DNA of 64,000 nt from Prorocentrum cordatum (GCA_963575745.1 CAUYUJ010014357.1:207001-271000), one strand, 5' to 3'; shown: positions 24,488 to 34,604, counted from the first letter of the stretch. Made by a program: numbers and translations. Notes: generated by a model from the letters alone, not told the origin.

Positions 24488-25437
24488 GGCTGTGCGCTCT
24501 TACTTGCCCGCGAGTCATTCAACACGTATACCCTACACCCTCGATGCCCGCCCTTTTCGTCTTCGATCACACCCCTTTCGGGGGGATTATTTCTCTTTGC
24601 TGGGGCCGGCGGGCTTAGACGTACGGGCACACCGGAACGGGCGGACAATCCTTCGGGGGCGTACATATGTCTGCCCGCCATTGGAATTGGCGCGGGCCCT
24701 GCAAGAGGAGGAGGGGAAGAACGAGGGAGAGTGGCAGGAAGGGGAGGGGGAAACACGAAGGAAAAGGGAAGATACCACGTTGTGAAGGCGTCCTTGGCGC
24801 GCGCGTGGTTCCTGAGCGCCGAAACGCAATTCCAGAATAATTTGTGAGGACGTCGCACGCGAGAGCGCAGTCCTGAGTACATTGTGAAGAAATCTCAGGC
24901 GGAAGCGGGGGCCCTGACTAAGTTGCGAGGAAGTCTCAAGCGGGAGCGCCGTTCCTGAGCAAATTGCACGGAAGTCTCAGGCGGGAGCGGGGGTCCTCAC
25001 TAAATTGCGAGGAAGTCTCAGACGGGAGCGCCGTTCCTGAGTCAATTGCGCGGACATGTTAAGCAGGAGCGGGGGTCCTGAGTAAAATTCGAAGAAGTCT
25101 TAGGCGGGAGCGCCGTTCCCACGTAAATTGCACGAAGTCTCAGGCGGGAGCGGGGGTCTTGATTACATTGCGAGGAAGTCTCAGACGGGAGCGCCTTTCC
25201 TGAGCAAATTGCGCGGAAGTCTCAAGCGGGAGCGGGGGTCCTGAGTAAAAATCGAAGAAGTCTCAGGCGGGAGCCGTTGTTGTTGTAGCCCGGGGGGCAG
25301 GGGCACAGTTTGAGCAGGAAGACTTTCCTTGAGAAAAAACAAGGTGCGAGCCCCGGGGGTGGCACTTCAAACGAAAAAAAATCAATGTGCACCGGTGGGG
25401 GGGATCAACAATAATTATTCTTCAAGAGTGAGAGTTC
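24488..25437. repeat. Duplicated block P copy 1
   Basis: About 950 bp that recurs almost unchanged at 27901-28848, offset 3413 bp. It includes a 41-bp alternating sub-repeat at 24880-25280 (AAGTCTCAGGCGGGAGCGG / GTCCTGAGTAAATTGCG, with alternating GGGGGTCC and GCCGTTCC versions). An open plus frame of about 97 codons (24495-24785) is retained in both copies, but the copies are too similar for this to be evidence of selection. Confidence 0.9.
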
Positions 25438-25469
25438 AAAAACAACAACAACAACAACAACAACAACAA

Positions 25470-26610
25470 TCATTTTACCCGAACGCTCAGTGTTCTCACC
25501 AGTGCCAGGGTTTTCATGCGACGCGAGACAATACCCCCACTTCGTGGGGGGGCAGTTCAAGCTCTACCAAATATCCAAACGACTCTTCGCGACCACCCAA
25601 ACCCAGCTTCCCGCCCTATGACGTTGGGACACTTCACTTCGTGGCGTGCGGACGACCGTGGCTACTACACTGGCGTGGGGTACACACCCACAGAACTTGG
25701 TCACTTATTCGGGGCGCGCGTGTGCCCAGCATCCTGCAATTGTGACATACAATACATGACACAGACAGACAGAGAGAGAGACAGAGAGCAGACAGAGAGA
25801 GAGACAGAGAGAGCGGAGTTGGTCACATTTTTGGGGCAAGTTCCTGAGATCGTCGTGTTTTTTGTTGGTCTTGCGCGCGCGAATGTCCACTTTACTTTTT
25901 TTTGCAAGGGAGTATTGAAATTTGATTATGTTAGAACAAGAAAAAGTAGCTCGCGCGAGCTCATGTAACATAAATGTTGAAAAACCATTGGTTTTGTGGG
26001 AGTCGGACAGCGCGCGCGGGATGAAATTTGGACATTTTTTTTTGAAAAACCATTGGGTTTTTGATGTTTTTATGTTGAAATCGCTACGAAACCTAAGGTT
26101 CTGGAAGGATTTCGTCTTGCGCGCGCGAATGTCCACTTTACCTTATTTTTTGCAAGGGATTATTGAAATTTGATTATGTTAGAACAAGAAAAAGTAGCTC
26201 GCGCGAGCTCATGTAACATAAATGTTGAAAAACCATTGGTTTTGTGGGATTCGGACAGCGCGCGCGGAAGGACATTTTGACAATTTTTTCTTAAAAAACC
26301 ATTGGGTTTTTGATGTTTTTATGTTAAAATCGCTACGAAACCTAAGGTTTTGGAAGGATTTCGTCTTGCGCGCACGAATGTCCACTTTACCTTATTTTTT
26401 GCAAGGGATTCTTGCAATTTGATCAAGTAAGAACAAGAATTTTCATTTTCTATTGTTTTTTGCAAGGGAAAACGAGCGTCAACAAAAAACCGGATCCGGA
26501 GCTCATCCACTTTTCTGAAGCTTTCGCGAAAAAATGATGAAAATGTAGCTGCGGCCTAGGCGCGGCGCAGAGGTCGCGCACCAGGGGTCCCAACAATAAT
26601 AATTCTTTAG
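25470..26610. repeat. Duplicated block Q copy 1
   Basis: Begins after an (AAC)n tract with GTTCTCACCAGTGCCAGGG and ends CACCAGGGGTCCCAACAATA. It is repeated at 26650-27783 (near identical) and 28890-29632 (diverged). The second half is AT-rich with a ~243-bp sub-repeat (GCGCGCGAATGTCCACTTTA) at about 25870, 26115 and 26360. The first half has an open plus frame of about 80 codons that I do not recognise. Confidence 0.88.
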
Positions 26611-26649
26611 AAGGAATAATGTTCAACAACAACAACAACAACAACAACA

Positions 26650-27783
26650 ATCATTTTACCCGAACGCTCAGTGTTCTCACCAGTGCCAGGGTTTTCATGC
26701 GACGCGAGACAATACCCCCACTTCGTGGGGGGGCAGTTCAAGCTCTACCAAATATCCAAACGACTCTTCGCGACCACCCAAACCCAGCTTCCCGCCCTAT
26801 GACGTTGGGACACTTCACTTCGTGGCGTGCGGACGACCGTGGCTACTACACTGGCGTGGGGTACACACCCACAGAACTTGGTCACTTATTCGGGGCGCGC
26901 GTGTGCCCAGCATCCTGCAATTGTGACATACAATACATGACACAGACAGACAGACAGAGAGAGACAGAGAGCAGACAGAGAGAGAGACAGAGAGAGCGGA
27001 GTTGGCCACATTTTTGGGGCAAGTTCCTGAGATCGTCGTGTTTTTTGTTGGTCTTGCGCGCGCGAATGTCCACTTTACTTTTTTTTTGCAAGGGATGTTG
27101 AAATTTGATTATGTAAGAACAAGAAAAAGTAGCTCGCGCGAGCTTATGTAACATAAATGTTGAAAAACCATTGGTTTTGTGGGAGTCGGACAGCGCGCGC
27201 GGGATGAAATTTGGACATTTTTTTTTGAAAAACCATTGGCTTTTTGATGTTTTTATGTTGAAATCGTTACGAAACCTAAGGTTCTGGAAGGATTTCGTCT
27301 TGCGCGCGCGAATGTCCACTTTACCTTATTTTTTGCAAGGGATTATTGAAATTTGATTATGTTAGAACAAGAAAAAGTAGCTCGCGCGAGCTCATGTAAC
27401 ATAAATGTTGAAAAACCATTGGTTTTGTAGGATTCGGACAGCGCGCGCGGAAGGACATTTTGACAATTTTTTCTTAAAAAACCATTGGGTTTTTGATGTT
27501 TTTATGTTAAAATCGTTACGAAACCTAAGGTTTTGGAAGGATTTCGTCTTGCGCGCACGAATGTCCACTTTACCTTATTTTTTGCAAGGGATTCTTGCAA
27601 TTTGATCAACTAAGAACAAGAATTTTCATTTTCTATTGTTTTTTGCAAGGGAAAACGAGCGTCAACAAAAAACCGGATCCGGTACCAATCGTTTTGCATG
27701 AGACTTCCTCACGAAAATGATGAAAATGTGGCTGCGGCCTAGGCGCGGCGGGGGGGTCGCGCACCAGGGGTCCCAACAATAAT
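26650..27783. repeat. Duplicated block Q copy 2
   Basis: Same order of blocks as copy 1, including the (GACA)n/(GAGA)n tract near 26940 and the ~243-bp AT-rich sub-repeats. It is followed by TTCAACACCACCGCATTTC, which recurs at 29655. Confidence 0.9.
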
Positions 27784-27900
27784 TATTCTTAAGAAGAAAT
27801 AATGTTCAACACCACCGCATTTCTGGCGTTCCTGGCATTCCCGGCGAACCGGATGCTCGTGAGCACCAGAGCATGCCTGTCAACACCAAAGCCCGCTCGT

Positions 27901-28847
27901 GGCTGTGCGCTCTTACTTGCCCGCGAGTCATTCAACACGTATACCCTACACCCTCGATGCCCGCCCTTTTCGTCTTCGATCACACCCCTTTCGGGGGGAT
28001 TATTTCTCTTTGCTGGGGCCGGCGGGCTTAGACGTACGGGCACACCGGAACGGGCGGACAATCCTTCGGGGGCGTACATATCTCTGCCCGCCATTGGAAT
28101 TGGCGCGGGCCCTGCAAGAGGAGGAGGGGAAGAACGAGGGAGAGTGGGAGGAAGGGGAGGGGGAAGGACGAAGGAAGAGGGAAGATACCACGTTGTGAAG
28201 GCGTCCTTGGCGCGCGCGTGGTTCCTGAGCGCCGAAACGCAATTCCAGAATAATTTGTGAGGACGTCGCACGCGAGAGCGCAGTCCTGAGTACATTGTGA
28301 GGAAATCTCAGGCGGAAGCGGGGGCCCTGACTAAGTTGCGAGGAAGTCTCAAGCGGGAGCGCCGTTCCTGAGCAAATTGCACGGAAGTCTCAGGCGGGAG
28401 CGGGGGTCCTCACTAAATTGCGAGGAAGTCTCAGACGGGAGCGCCGTTCCTGAGTCAATTGCGCGGACATGTTAAGCAGGAGCGGGGGTCCTGAGTAAAA
28501 TTCGAAAAAGTCTTAGGCGGGAGCGCCGTTCCCATGTAAATTGCACGAAGTCTCAGGCGGGAGCGGGGGTCTTGATTACATTGCGAGGAAGTCTCAGACG
28601 GGAGCGCCTTTCCTGAGCAAATTGCGCGGAAGTCTCAGGCGGGAGCGGGGGTCCTGAGTAAAAATCGAAGAAGTCTCAGGCGGGAGCCGTTGTTGTTGTA
28701 GCCCGGGGGGCAGGGGCACAGTTTGAGCAGGAAGACTTTCCTTGAGAAAAAACAAAGTGCGAGCCCCGGGGGTGGCACTTCAATCGAAAAAAATCAATGT
28801 GCACCGGTGGGGGGGATCAACAATAATTATTCTTCAAGAGAGAGTTC

Positions 28848-28848
<1 letters not shown>
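27901..28848. repeat. Duplicated block P copy 2
   Basis: Near-identical to 24488-25437, including the 41-bp sub-repeats (about 28293-28690). The few differences include loss or gain of GGGAGG units and single substitutions. Confidence 0.9.
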
Positions 28849-28889
<41 letters not shown>

Positions 28890-29632
28890 TACTAGCACGT
28901 GGGGACACTCCGTTCTCACCAGTGCCAGGGTTTTCATAGGAGGCGGGCAATACCCCCACTTTGTGGGGGGGCCGGTTCAAGCTCTACCAAATTTCCAAAC
29001 GACTCTTCGCCACCACCCACACCCAGCTTCCCGCCCTATGACGTTCGGACACTTCACTTCGTGGCATGCGGACGACCGTGGCTACTATTCAGGGCCCCGC
29101 GGCCGACGACGACGGCGTGCGCGCGCGAAGAAAAAACGAATGTGTCCCGCATGGTATTATTTGACAGGGATGATGGCCCTGGCAGGTGCGCAACCGTTGT
29201 CGCAGAAGTTCGAAAAAGTTGCTCGCAAAAGCCCGTTTGACAGAAATGTTTAAAAAGTGTTGGTTTTCCTACGAATCCGCAAGAGCGCGCGGGATGAGAT
29301 TTTGACATTTTTTTGTTGAAAAACCATTGGTTTTTTGATGTTTTTATGTTAAAATCGCTCCGAACACTAAGCTTTTGGAAGGATTTCGTCTTGCGCGCGC
29401 GAATGTCCACTTTACCTTATTTTTTGCAAGGGATTCTTGAAATTTGATTATATTAGAACAAGAAATGTCATTTTATAGTGTTTTTTGCAAGGGAAAACGG
29501 ATTACAACAAAACAACCGGATCTGGACCCCATCCACTTTTCTGAAACTTTCGCGAAAAAATGATGAAAATGTAGCTGCGGCCTAGGCGCGGCGGGGGGGC
29601 CGTGCACCAGGGGTCCCAACAATAATTATTCT
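28890..29632. repeat. Duplicated block Q copy 3 (diverged, shortened)
   Basis: Shares CTCACCAGTGCCAGGG, CAAGCTCTACCAAAT and TTCCCGCCCTATGACGTT with the other Q copies, then diverges for about 150 bp before the shared AT-rich sub-repeat and the CCAGGGGTCCCAACAAT end. Confidence 0.85.
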
Positions 29633-29644
29633 TTAGAATTAATA

Positions 29645-29998
29645 ATGTTCAACAACAACACCACCGCATTTCTGGCGTTCCTGGCATTCCCGGCGAACCG
29701 GATGCTCGTGAGCACCAGAGCATGCCTGTCAACACCAAAGCCCGCTCGTGAGCACAACGACACACCTGAAGGGGAACCAAAACCAACCACGCGCACGCTC
29801 GATACAATTACCGGTGGTGGGGGCATGTCACGGACGTTACGGATTCAACTAACAAAACAAGATCTCAAACAGACTCCAAATAATCAGAATTCTGCTCGGA
29901 ACAGTGGAGGAAAGGGGAACGAAGAGGAGGGCGTGAAGCCAGAAGCAAACGAGGACGACGAGGAAAAGAGGGTGGAGACCACGGCGGCAAAGCGGTGA
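29645..29998 (+). CDS. Uncharacterised open frame (possible exon)
   Basis: A 117-codon plus-strand frame. The first 33 codons belong to the duplicated block, also present at 27802. The remainder (29750-29998) is single-copy, rich in Glu, Asn, Thr and Lys, and ends EEKRVETTAAKR. No domain recognised. It is listed because this part is not low-complexity at the DNA level. Transcription is unproven. Confidence 0.18.
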   Translation: MFNNNTTAFLAFLAFPANRMLVSTRACLSTPKPAREHNDTPEGEPKPTTRTLDTITGGGGMSRTLRIQLTKQDLKQTPNNQNSARNSGGKGNEEEGVKPEANEDDEEKRVETTAAKR

Positions 29999-29999
29999 T

Positions 30000-30835
30000 A
30001 GTTGACACATCTGTGACGCGGATGCACGCTGGAGGCGTGGCCGACTGTGGAAGCCTGCGGAAATGGCTTGTACTGCTGAACCCACCCATACAGAACACTT
30101 ATGTTTTTTTCATTGTGCATAACTCCTTGTCCCGGTCCTTGCACAGTCGGACCCAGGCCAGAAAAGCATCCCTCAACAGCATGACGCCCTCCGCTGGCCC
30201 AAACTGAAGAAAACTCGTGAGTGCCCTCCCTCAGGATGCGCAGTAACATCCAGCAAACACGGAGGACATCAGGGCATCCTCCTCGCACTGACCTCGATCT
30301 GATACCTCGTCCCGACTTAAGCTCATAGGGTGTTGTGGATGCCACGACAATGGAAACCCGAACAGTCCGATCATTGAATTTAACATGTTTTGAAAGTGTC
30401 GGGGAAATATCATGGACTTCAAAAAAACATGTTTTTTACATCTTTAAAACATGTTTAACACATGCTTTAGACATCTGGAAAATCTTTGGCAACCTGCTTC
30501 CTCTCCGTTGATCGCCCTCCACAACTCTTTCTCAGTAAGCAGGCTCCCGCCCGAGCTGCGGGAACCTGGGGCGGCGGTCTCTCAGGAAGGGCGCCTCGCG
30601 ACGTGAGAGAGAGGCCGCTGGTGCGGACTCATCCTGCCTTCGCTCGGACGCCCATTCCCCGTGCCTTCGTCGGCTTCCTGCGCGCTTCTCTTTGCCGGGT
30701 GATCGAGGGTGCTCCTCGGTGGTCCTCGCAGGGAGAGATAATGCACACGTCCGAGCGACGCCAAGTCATGACGAAGGGACTCGGGGCGGGAGGGTGTATT
30801 GCAGCCTCGTTGAGGCATCTTGGGCTTGCTCACGG
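30000..30835. other. No assignable gene
   Basis: AT-richer near 30360-30480, with three AAACATGTTT palindromes (30384, 30425, 30447 regions). 30520-30800 is GC-rich with an unrecognised 165-codon plus frame. Fragments such as CGTCCGAGCGACGCCAAG resemble 41735-41755. Confidence 0.4.
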
Positions 30836-31197
30836 CGCGCAGAGGGGGAAAGGGGGAGGGGGGAGCGCCTTCTCGGAAGCAAGACTGCTCCTTAGAAAGC
30901 GCAAGACCTTCGTGCATAGAAGAGGCCAGCACCTTCTAAGAAGCAGGGGTGCTTCTATCGGGCCGGGCGAAAGGGTGGGGTAGCAAAGGGGGGGGGTGAG
31001 AACCAGCTTAGGTAGCTGATTTTCCCGGCGCCTCCCGGCGCCGGAGGCGGCTATGTATCGAGGAATGGGCCCCTCGGTGAGGCCGAAACCAGCTGCATGC
31101 AGCAAATTTCGTACCCCCCCTTTCCCCCAATCCCCCCTTTCGCCCGGCCCGATTCTAAGAAGCCTGCCCCCATCCCCCTGCCCCCTTTGCGCGCGGA
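30836..31197. mobile_element. MITE-like element, family C copy 1, containing a family A insertion
   Basis: Outer inverted ends are GGCGCGCAGAGGGGGAAAGG on the left and CCGCGCGCAAAGGGGGCAGG (right end reverse-complemented). The interior has CTTCTNNGAAGC-type units, as at 33944, 40158 and 42070. The 195-bp family A element at 30958-31152 sits inside. No clear outer TSD. Confidence 0.6.
30958..31152. mobile_element. MITE-like element, family A copy 2
   Basis: A 195-bp element with a perfect TSD TTCTA (30953-30957 and 31153-31157). Ends are TCGGGCCGGGCGAAAGG and CCTTTCGCCCGGCCCGA-like. A central GGCGCC hairpin and AAACCAGCTGCATGCAGC are shared with the 33236 copy, which has the same length. It is nested in a family C element. 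Confidence 0.93.
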
Positions 31198-31275
31198 CCA
31201 ATCTACTCTGGCCCCAGTCCTCCTCCTCGCCCGCACGCACTGCGCTCCACTTGGGTTGTGGATCGTGCCTGGGGA
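31134..31275. repeat. Segmental duplication (partner 32022-32170)
   Basis: The right end of the family A element, its TTCTA flank, the right arm of family C and about 80 bp of following sequence (CAGTCCTCCTCCTCGCCCGC, GGGTTGTGGATCGTGCC) recur at 32022-32170. The nested junction itself was copied, so the duplication is younger than the insertion. Confidence 0.88.
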
Positions 31276-31464
31276 GCTTGCCACAGGCAGCGCGAACATC
31301 AGCTCGAGCGAGCGCGCGCTTTCTTCTGCGCTAAAGCGCTGGCGATCCCCTCGATGCTGGATGCGGCAGGCATCGGGGAAGAAGGGAGTGCATCAGCGGT
31401 GCGGGCCCCTGGACTGGGGAGATATATTGAGTGGAGTTGTCCAGAATTGCGGAGAATGCATCTC

Positions 31465-31636
31465 TCGGGGATGGACAGACCTCCCTTTAGTAAAACGTGG
31501 TTTAGTGAAACCGACCCGAAGCCCAAACCTGGCGGGCGCAAGCCTGGAAAAGAACGGTCACGGCGCCGTCCCGAGAACCGAACACGGACAATCCACTAAT
31601 CGACGTGCCACTGTTGGGGGCTCTGTCCGCCCCCGA
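31465..31636. mobile_element. MITE-like element, family B copy 2
   Basis: A 172-bp element with a perfect TSD ATCTC (31460-31464 and 31637-31641). Starts TCGGGGATGGACAGACCTCC and ends CTGTCCGCCCCCGA. Shares CTTTAGTAAA, TTTAGTGAAACC and CTAATCGACGTG with copies 1 and 3 but is more diverged inside. Confidence 0.9.
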
Positions 31637-31653
31637 ATCTCTATTGCGTTCAC

Positions 31654-31837
31654 TGATGGGCCTGTCTTCCACCACCACCACCATAAGTTGGAGGGGGGAA
31701 GGAGGAGGAGGAGGAGGAGGAGGAGGAGGAGGAGGACGAAGAGGAGGAGGAGGAGGTGGAGGCGGAGGAGGAGGAGGACGAGGAGGACCACCTCCCTCTC
31801 CAACTTCTGGTGGTGATGGTGGAAAACAGGCCCGTCA
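31654..31837. mobile_element. MITE-like element, family M: ~45-bp inverted repeats around a (GGA)n array
   Basis: A 184-bp element with a perfect TSD TTCAC (31649-31653 and 31838-31842). Arms begin TGATGGGCCTGTCTTCCACC and TGACGGGCCTGTTTTCCACC (right reverse-complemented) and continue through AAGTTGGAG. The centre is a GGA/GGC microsatellite. It lies 17 bp after family B copy 2. Confidence 0.9.
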
Positions 31838-31973
31838 TTCACCACGGCAGCAAGCGCCATGCGGAACGGTGCCACCGAGTGTGAACTGGCACCGGGGAGC
31901 CGCACTGAGCAGGTGCCTGCTGTTAGGGCTGTCCTCGCCCCGCCTCCAGGGTGAAACGAACACGCTGGCCAAG

Positions 31974-32225
31974 AGGAAAGCGGGGGGGGGATGCAGAGGA
32001 AGGAGAGCACCCTCGTTTCCCAATCCCCCCCTTTCGTCCGGCCCGATTCTAAGAAGCCTGCCCCCATCCCCCTGCCCCCCTTTGCGCGCGGACTAATCTA
32101 CTCTGGCCCCAGTCCTCCTCCTCGCCCGCACGCACTGCGCTCCACTTGGGTTGTGGATCGTGCCGGGGGAGCTGGCCACGAGGAAAGTGGGGGGGGGGGG
32201 ATGCAGAGGAAGGAGAGCACGAGAC
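31974..32225. repeat. Repeat cluster with the second copy of the A/C junction
   Basis: GAGGAAAG-G-run-ATGCAGAGGAAGGAGAGCAC occurs at about 31974-32012 and again at 32180-32220, bracketing the duplicated A/C right ends (32022-32170). A GC-rich stretch with CGACGGGGGTCG repeats (32290-32410) follows; it has no gene I can support. Confidence 0.7.
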
Positions 32226-32569
32226 AAAAGCCAGAACACACATCGCGCTGGCTGCTCTGGGTGTCTTAAGACGCGTGGGGTGTACCCCTCCCACGGGGGT
32301 CAACCTCGCCTGGTCGTCGCGCCGCGACGGGGGTCGGAGCGCCTTCGGCGCGCGGTTGCTGCCCGCGACGGGGGTCGATGTGGGGCTGTCGGCGGGGGTG
32401 ACACCCCCCCGACGCATATTAAGAAACTCGGAGTAACCTGCAACAGGCGAGCCAGAAGGAGAAGACAAGGATAGAAGAAAATTACATCAACGAGAAAAAC
32501 TACAACTGCGTAGAGTGCATGTTGTGGTCTCCTCGACGCTGCCATGACTTCTGCGTGGTACGACTAGCA

Positions 32570-34560
32570 CTACATCCAGTGACGTGCGGCGACACCGAAG
32601 AAACCTTCGATAGTCTCCGCGAGTTGGTTACCCAATAATTTGCCTTCAGGCGAAACAACGTCTACATTCAAATACTTTGGTCCTAACATCCCCGCGAGAT
32701 CGAACTTCAATGCATTCTTTGCGATACCATCGGTGGCCATGACCTTGATCTGGCAAAGCTCCTCCCCGCACAATGTCTTGAAATTGACCGACACACCGTC
32801 AAACGATGCTTGCAATACCAGTGTCGGCAATCCGTAGGCCGTACCCCCACCTGCTTCTGGGAGGTCGCACTCACCGTAGCCGTTGTGGCCACAAGCAACC
32901 GCGGTACCGTCACTTCGAAGCAAAGCCGTATGGTTATCTCCGACTGAAACTTGCGCGTAGGCCATGCCGGCTTCCAGCGCAGGAATGTCGCACTGGCCGT
33001 TGAGGTTGCAGCCGATGGCCACCACCGAACCATCGCTCCGCAGCAGGGCCGTCTGGTTCCCTCCCGCAGCGACCTGCACATGCGTCAGGCCAGCACCTGC
33101 CGCCGGAACTTCGCACTGTCCGAAAGAATTGTTCCCGATGGCTGCGACGGTGCCATCACTGCGAAGCAAGACCGTGTGGTTCGCTCCAGCATCGACCTGC
33201 ACGTAAGTCAGACCGACATCCAGCGTCGGTATGTCTCGGGCCGGGCGAAAGGGGGGGATTGGGAAAGGGGGGGGTACGAAATTTGCTGCATGCAGCTGGT
33301 TTCGGCCTCACCGAAGGGCCCATTCCTCGATACATCGCCGCCTCCGGCGCCGGGAGGCGCCGGGAAAATCAGCTACGTGAACTGATTTTCACCCCCCCCC
33401 TTTGCTATCCCCCCCTGTCGCCCGACCCGAATGTCGCACTCCCCAGAGTAGTTGTCGCCGCAAGACACGGCGGTGCCATCTCGGAGGAGGGTCGATCGAG
33501 ACCTCGGCGGCTCTCCCGTCCGGCAAACAGCCGCTCAGAACTCAAGGGGCCCAAGGACACAAATAAATACACACAAGAAAAAGATTCCCTATATGTTCCC
33601 ATGGTTTCTAAACTTTTGTCTTCCCGCCCAATTCCCATATTTTCCTATATTTTCTTGGGGATCGACGATTCATTGTGTCTGTGCTTTTTCCACTCCTGAA
33701 GAATCTGTCCCCAGCCCCCCCCCCCACCCAGGGTCCATCCTAACCCGCTTCTTCGGCGCGGAGGAGGAGGAAGAGGAGGATGAGGAGGAGGAGGAAGAGG
33801 AGGATGAGGAGGAGGAGGAGGAGAAAGAAGAGGAGGAGGGGGAGGACGAGGAGGAAAGGAAGAGGAGGGGGAGGAGGAGGAGGAGGAGGAGGAGGAGGAG
33901 GTCCAACAAAAGACGAGAAAACGCCAGGGAGGCCGGCGGAGCGCACAAGGGGTATAGGGGGAGGGGGCAAGGCGTCCTCCCGAGAAGGAGGCTGCTCCGC
34001 AGCAGGCGCGGGCCTTGTGTCTGTAGAGAAGACGCCCGCGCCTACTGAGAAGCAGGCTCCTTCTAGTCAACCTTCCCCCCTGCCCCTGTCCCCCATTCTG
34101 CGCGCGGCCGAGGATCGGCTACACGCAAGAGTGACCCTGGGCAAGAGTGACCCTTGGTGCGCGGCTTTTGGGGGGCCGCGGGGGGGCCATACCCGGGCGC
34201 GCAAGCCGCTGCTCCTGCTTCCTTTTCAGCCACCTGGGGACCCATCTGTGCCCGCACCAAAGGTCACTCCGGCGAAAGGCCACTCTTACGCCTAGTCGAG
34301 AGGAGGGCTGCCGCTGCCTCGACCCGCCCTCCCCCGCATCGCTCTGCAGCAGCACCGTGTGCGCCTCCCCGGCCGCAACCTGCACGAACTTCAGGCCCCT
34401 GCCCGGCCGCGGCGGATCGCTCTGCCCGTCGCCGTTGCGGCCGCAGGCCACGGCGGTGCCGTCGCTGCGGATCAGCGCGGTGTGGTTTCCTCCGGCGGCG
34501 ACCTGCACGTCCGCCGCCGTGCCGCAGGCACGGAGAAGGGGCGTCCTCGAGTCTCGACCC
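32570..34560 (-). CDS. RCC1-like repeat protein, 3 visible exons (5' end not defined)
   Basis: Exons on the minus strand are about 34560-34341, 33476-33436 (plus shared junction bases) and 33235-32570, where a stop follows ARHWM. Joined, they give five consecutive ~40-residue repeats of the form VQVAAGxNHTxLLRSDGTAVACGxNxxGxCDxP. Repeat 2 is split three ways: HTVLLQSD in exon 1, GTAVSCGDNYSGECD in exon 2, and IPTLDVGLTY in exon 3. A non-repeat tail of about 85 residues beginning LVLQASFDGVSVNF ends the protein. RCC1-type repeats build beta-propeller blades, and partner and substrate are unknown here. The intron junctions carry 4-5-bp direct repeats (CATC and ATGTC on plus). No splice register gives GT-AG. 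Possible registers include AC-AG or GA-GA for the short intron and AT-AG or GA-GA for the long one. Both junctions preserve frame exactly. The upstream exon and start codon are not identified; sequence 5' of 34560 runs into GT repeats. A pseudogene carrying unspliced insertions is the alternative. Confidence 0.72.
33236..33430. mobile_element. Family A element copy 3 acting as an intron (introner-like)
   Basis: A 195-bp element with a perfect TSD ATGTC (33231-33235 and 33431-33435). Ends are TCGGGCCGGGCG and TCGGGTCGGGCG (right reverse-complemented). It is the same length as copy 2 and similar throughout. It falls inside the conserved C-D-I-P segment of an RCC1 repeat. Element plus one TSD is 200 nt, not a multiple of 3, and removing exactly that restores the repeat. 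Confidence 0.9.
33542..33699. mobile_element. MITE-like element, family D copy 2
   Basis: A 158-bp element starting TCAAGGGGCCC and ending CCACTCCTGA. Flanks AGAAC (33537-33541) and AGAAT (33700-33704) match at four of five positions. Internal GGGGATCGACGATTCATTGT is shared with the other copies. It is nested within the composite intron. Confidence 0.82.
33760..33903. repeat. (GAG)n/(GGA)n microsatellite inside the intron
   Basis: GAGGAGGAGGAA-type tract with AAGA and GAC interruptions. The Glu/Arg-rich frames it opens are not part of the RCC1 gene. Confidence 0.93.
33944..34116. mobile_element. Family C-like element copy 2
   Basis: Begins GCGCACAAGGGGTATAGGGG and ends with CCCCCATTCTGCGCGC. 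The interior carries GAGAAGGAGGCTGCTCC and CTACTGAGAAGCAGG hairpin units, as in the other family C copies. Outer boundaries are approximate. Confidence 0.5.
34124..34291. mobile_element. Inverted-repeat element at the 5' side of the composite intron
   Basis: Left arm CGCAAGAGTGACCCTGGGCA then GTGACCCTTGGTGCG; right arm reverse-complemented CGTAAGAGTGGCCTTTCGCC then GTGACCTTTGGTGCG. About 40-bp arms flank a 90-bp centre. The TSD is unclear (CTA on both sides at best). Confidence 0.65.
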
Positions 34561-34604
34561 AGACGTGCTCGCGTCGCGAACACCTTCACAGGGGTTGTTC
34601 GGTT

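Larger units (their letters stand above)
33481..34335. mobile_element. Composite intron of the RCC1-like gene with inverted-repeat ends
   Basis: Ends TCGGAGGAGGG-TCGATCGAG and GGGGGAGGGCGGGTCGAGG (reverse-complemented) are inverted. CATC flanks both sides (33477-33480 and 34337-34340), or CCATC/GCATC if a 5-bp TSD with one mismatch is assumed. Inside are a family D element, a (GAG)n array, a family C-like element and another inverted-repeat element. Excision at the shared CATC joins LLQSD to GTAV in frame. Confidence 0.6.
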
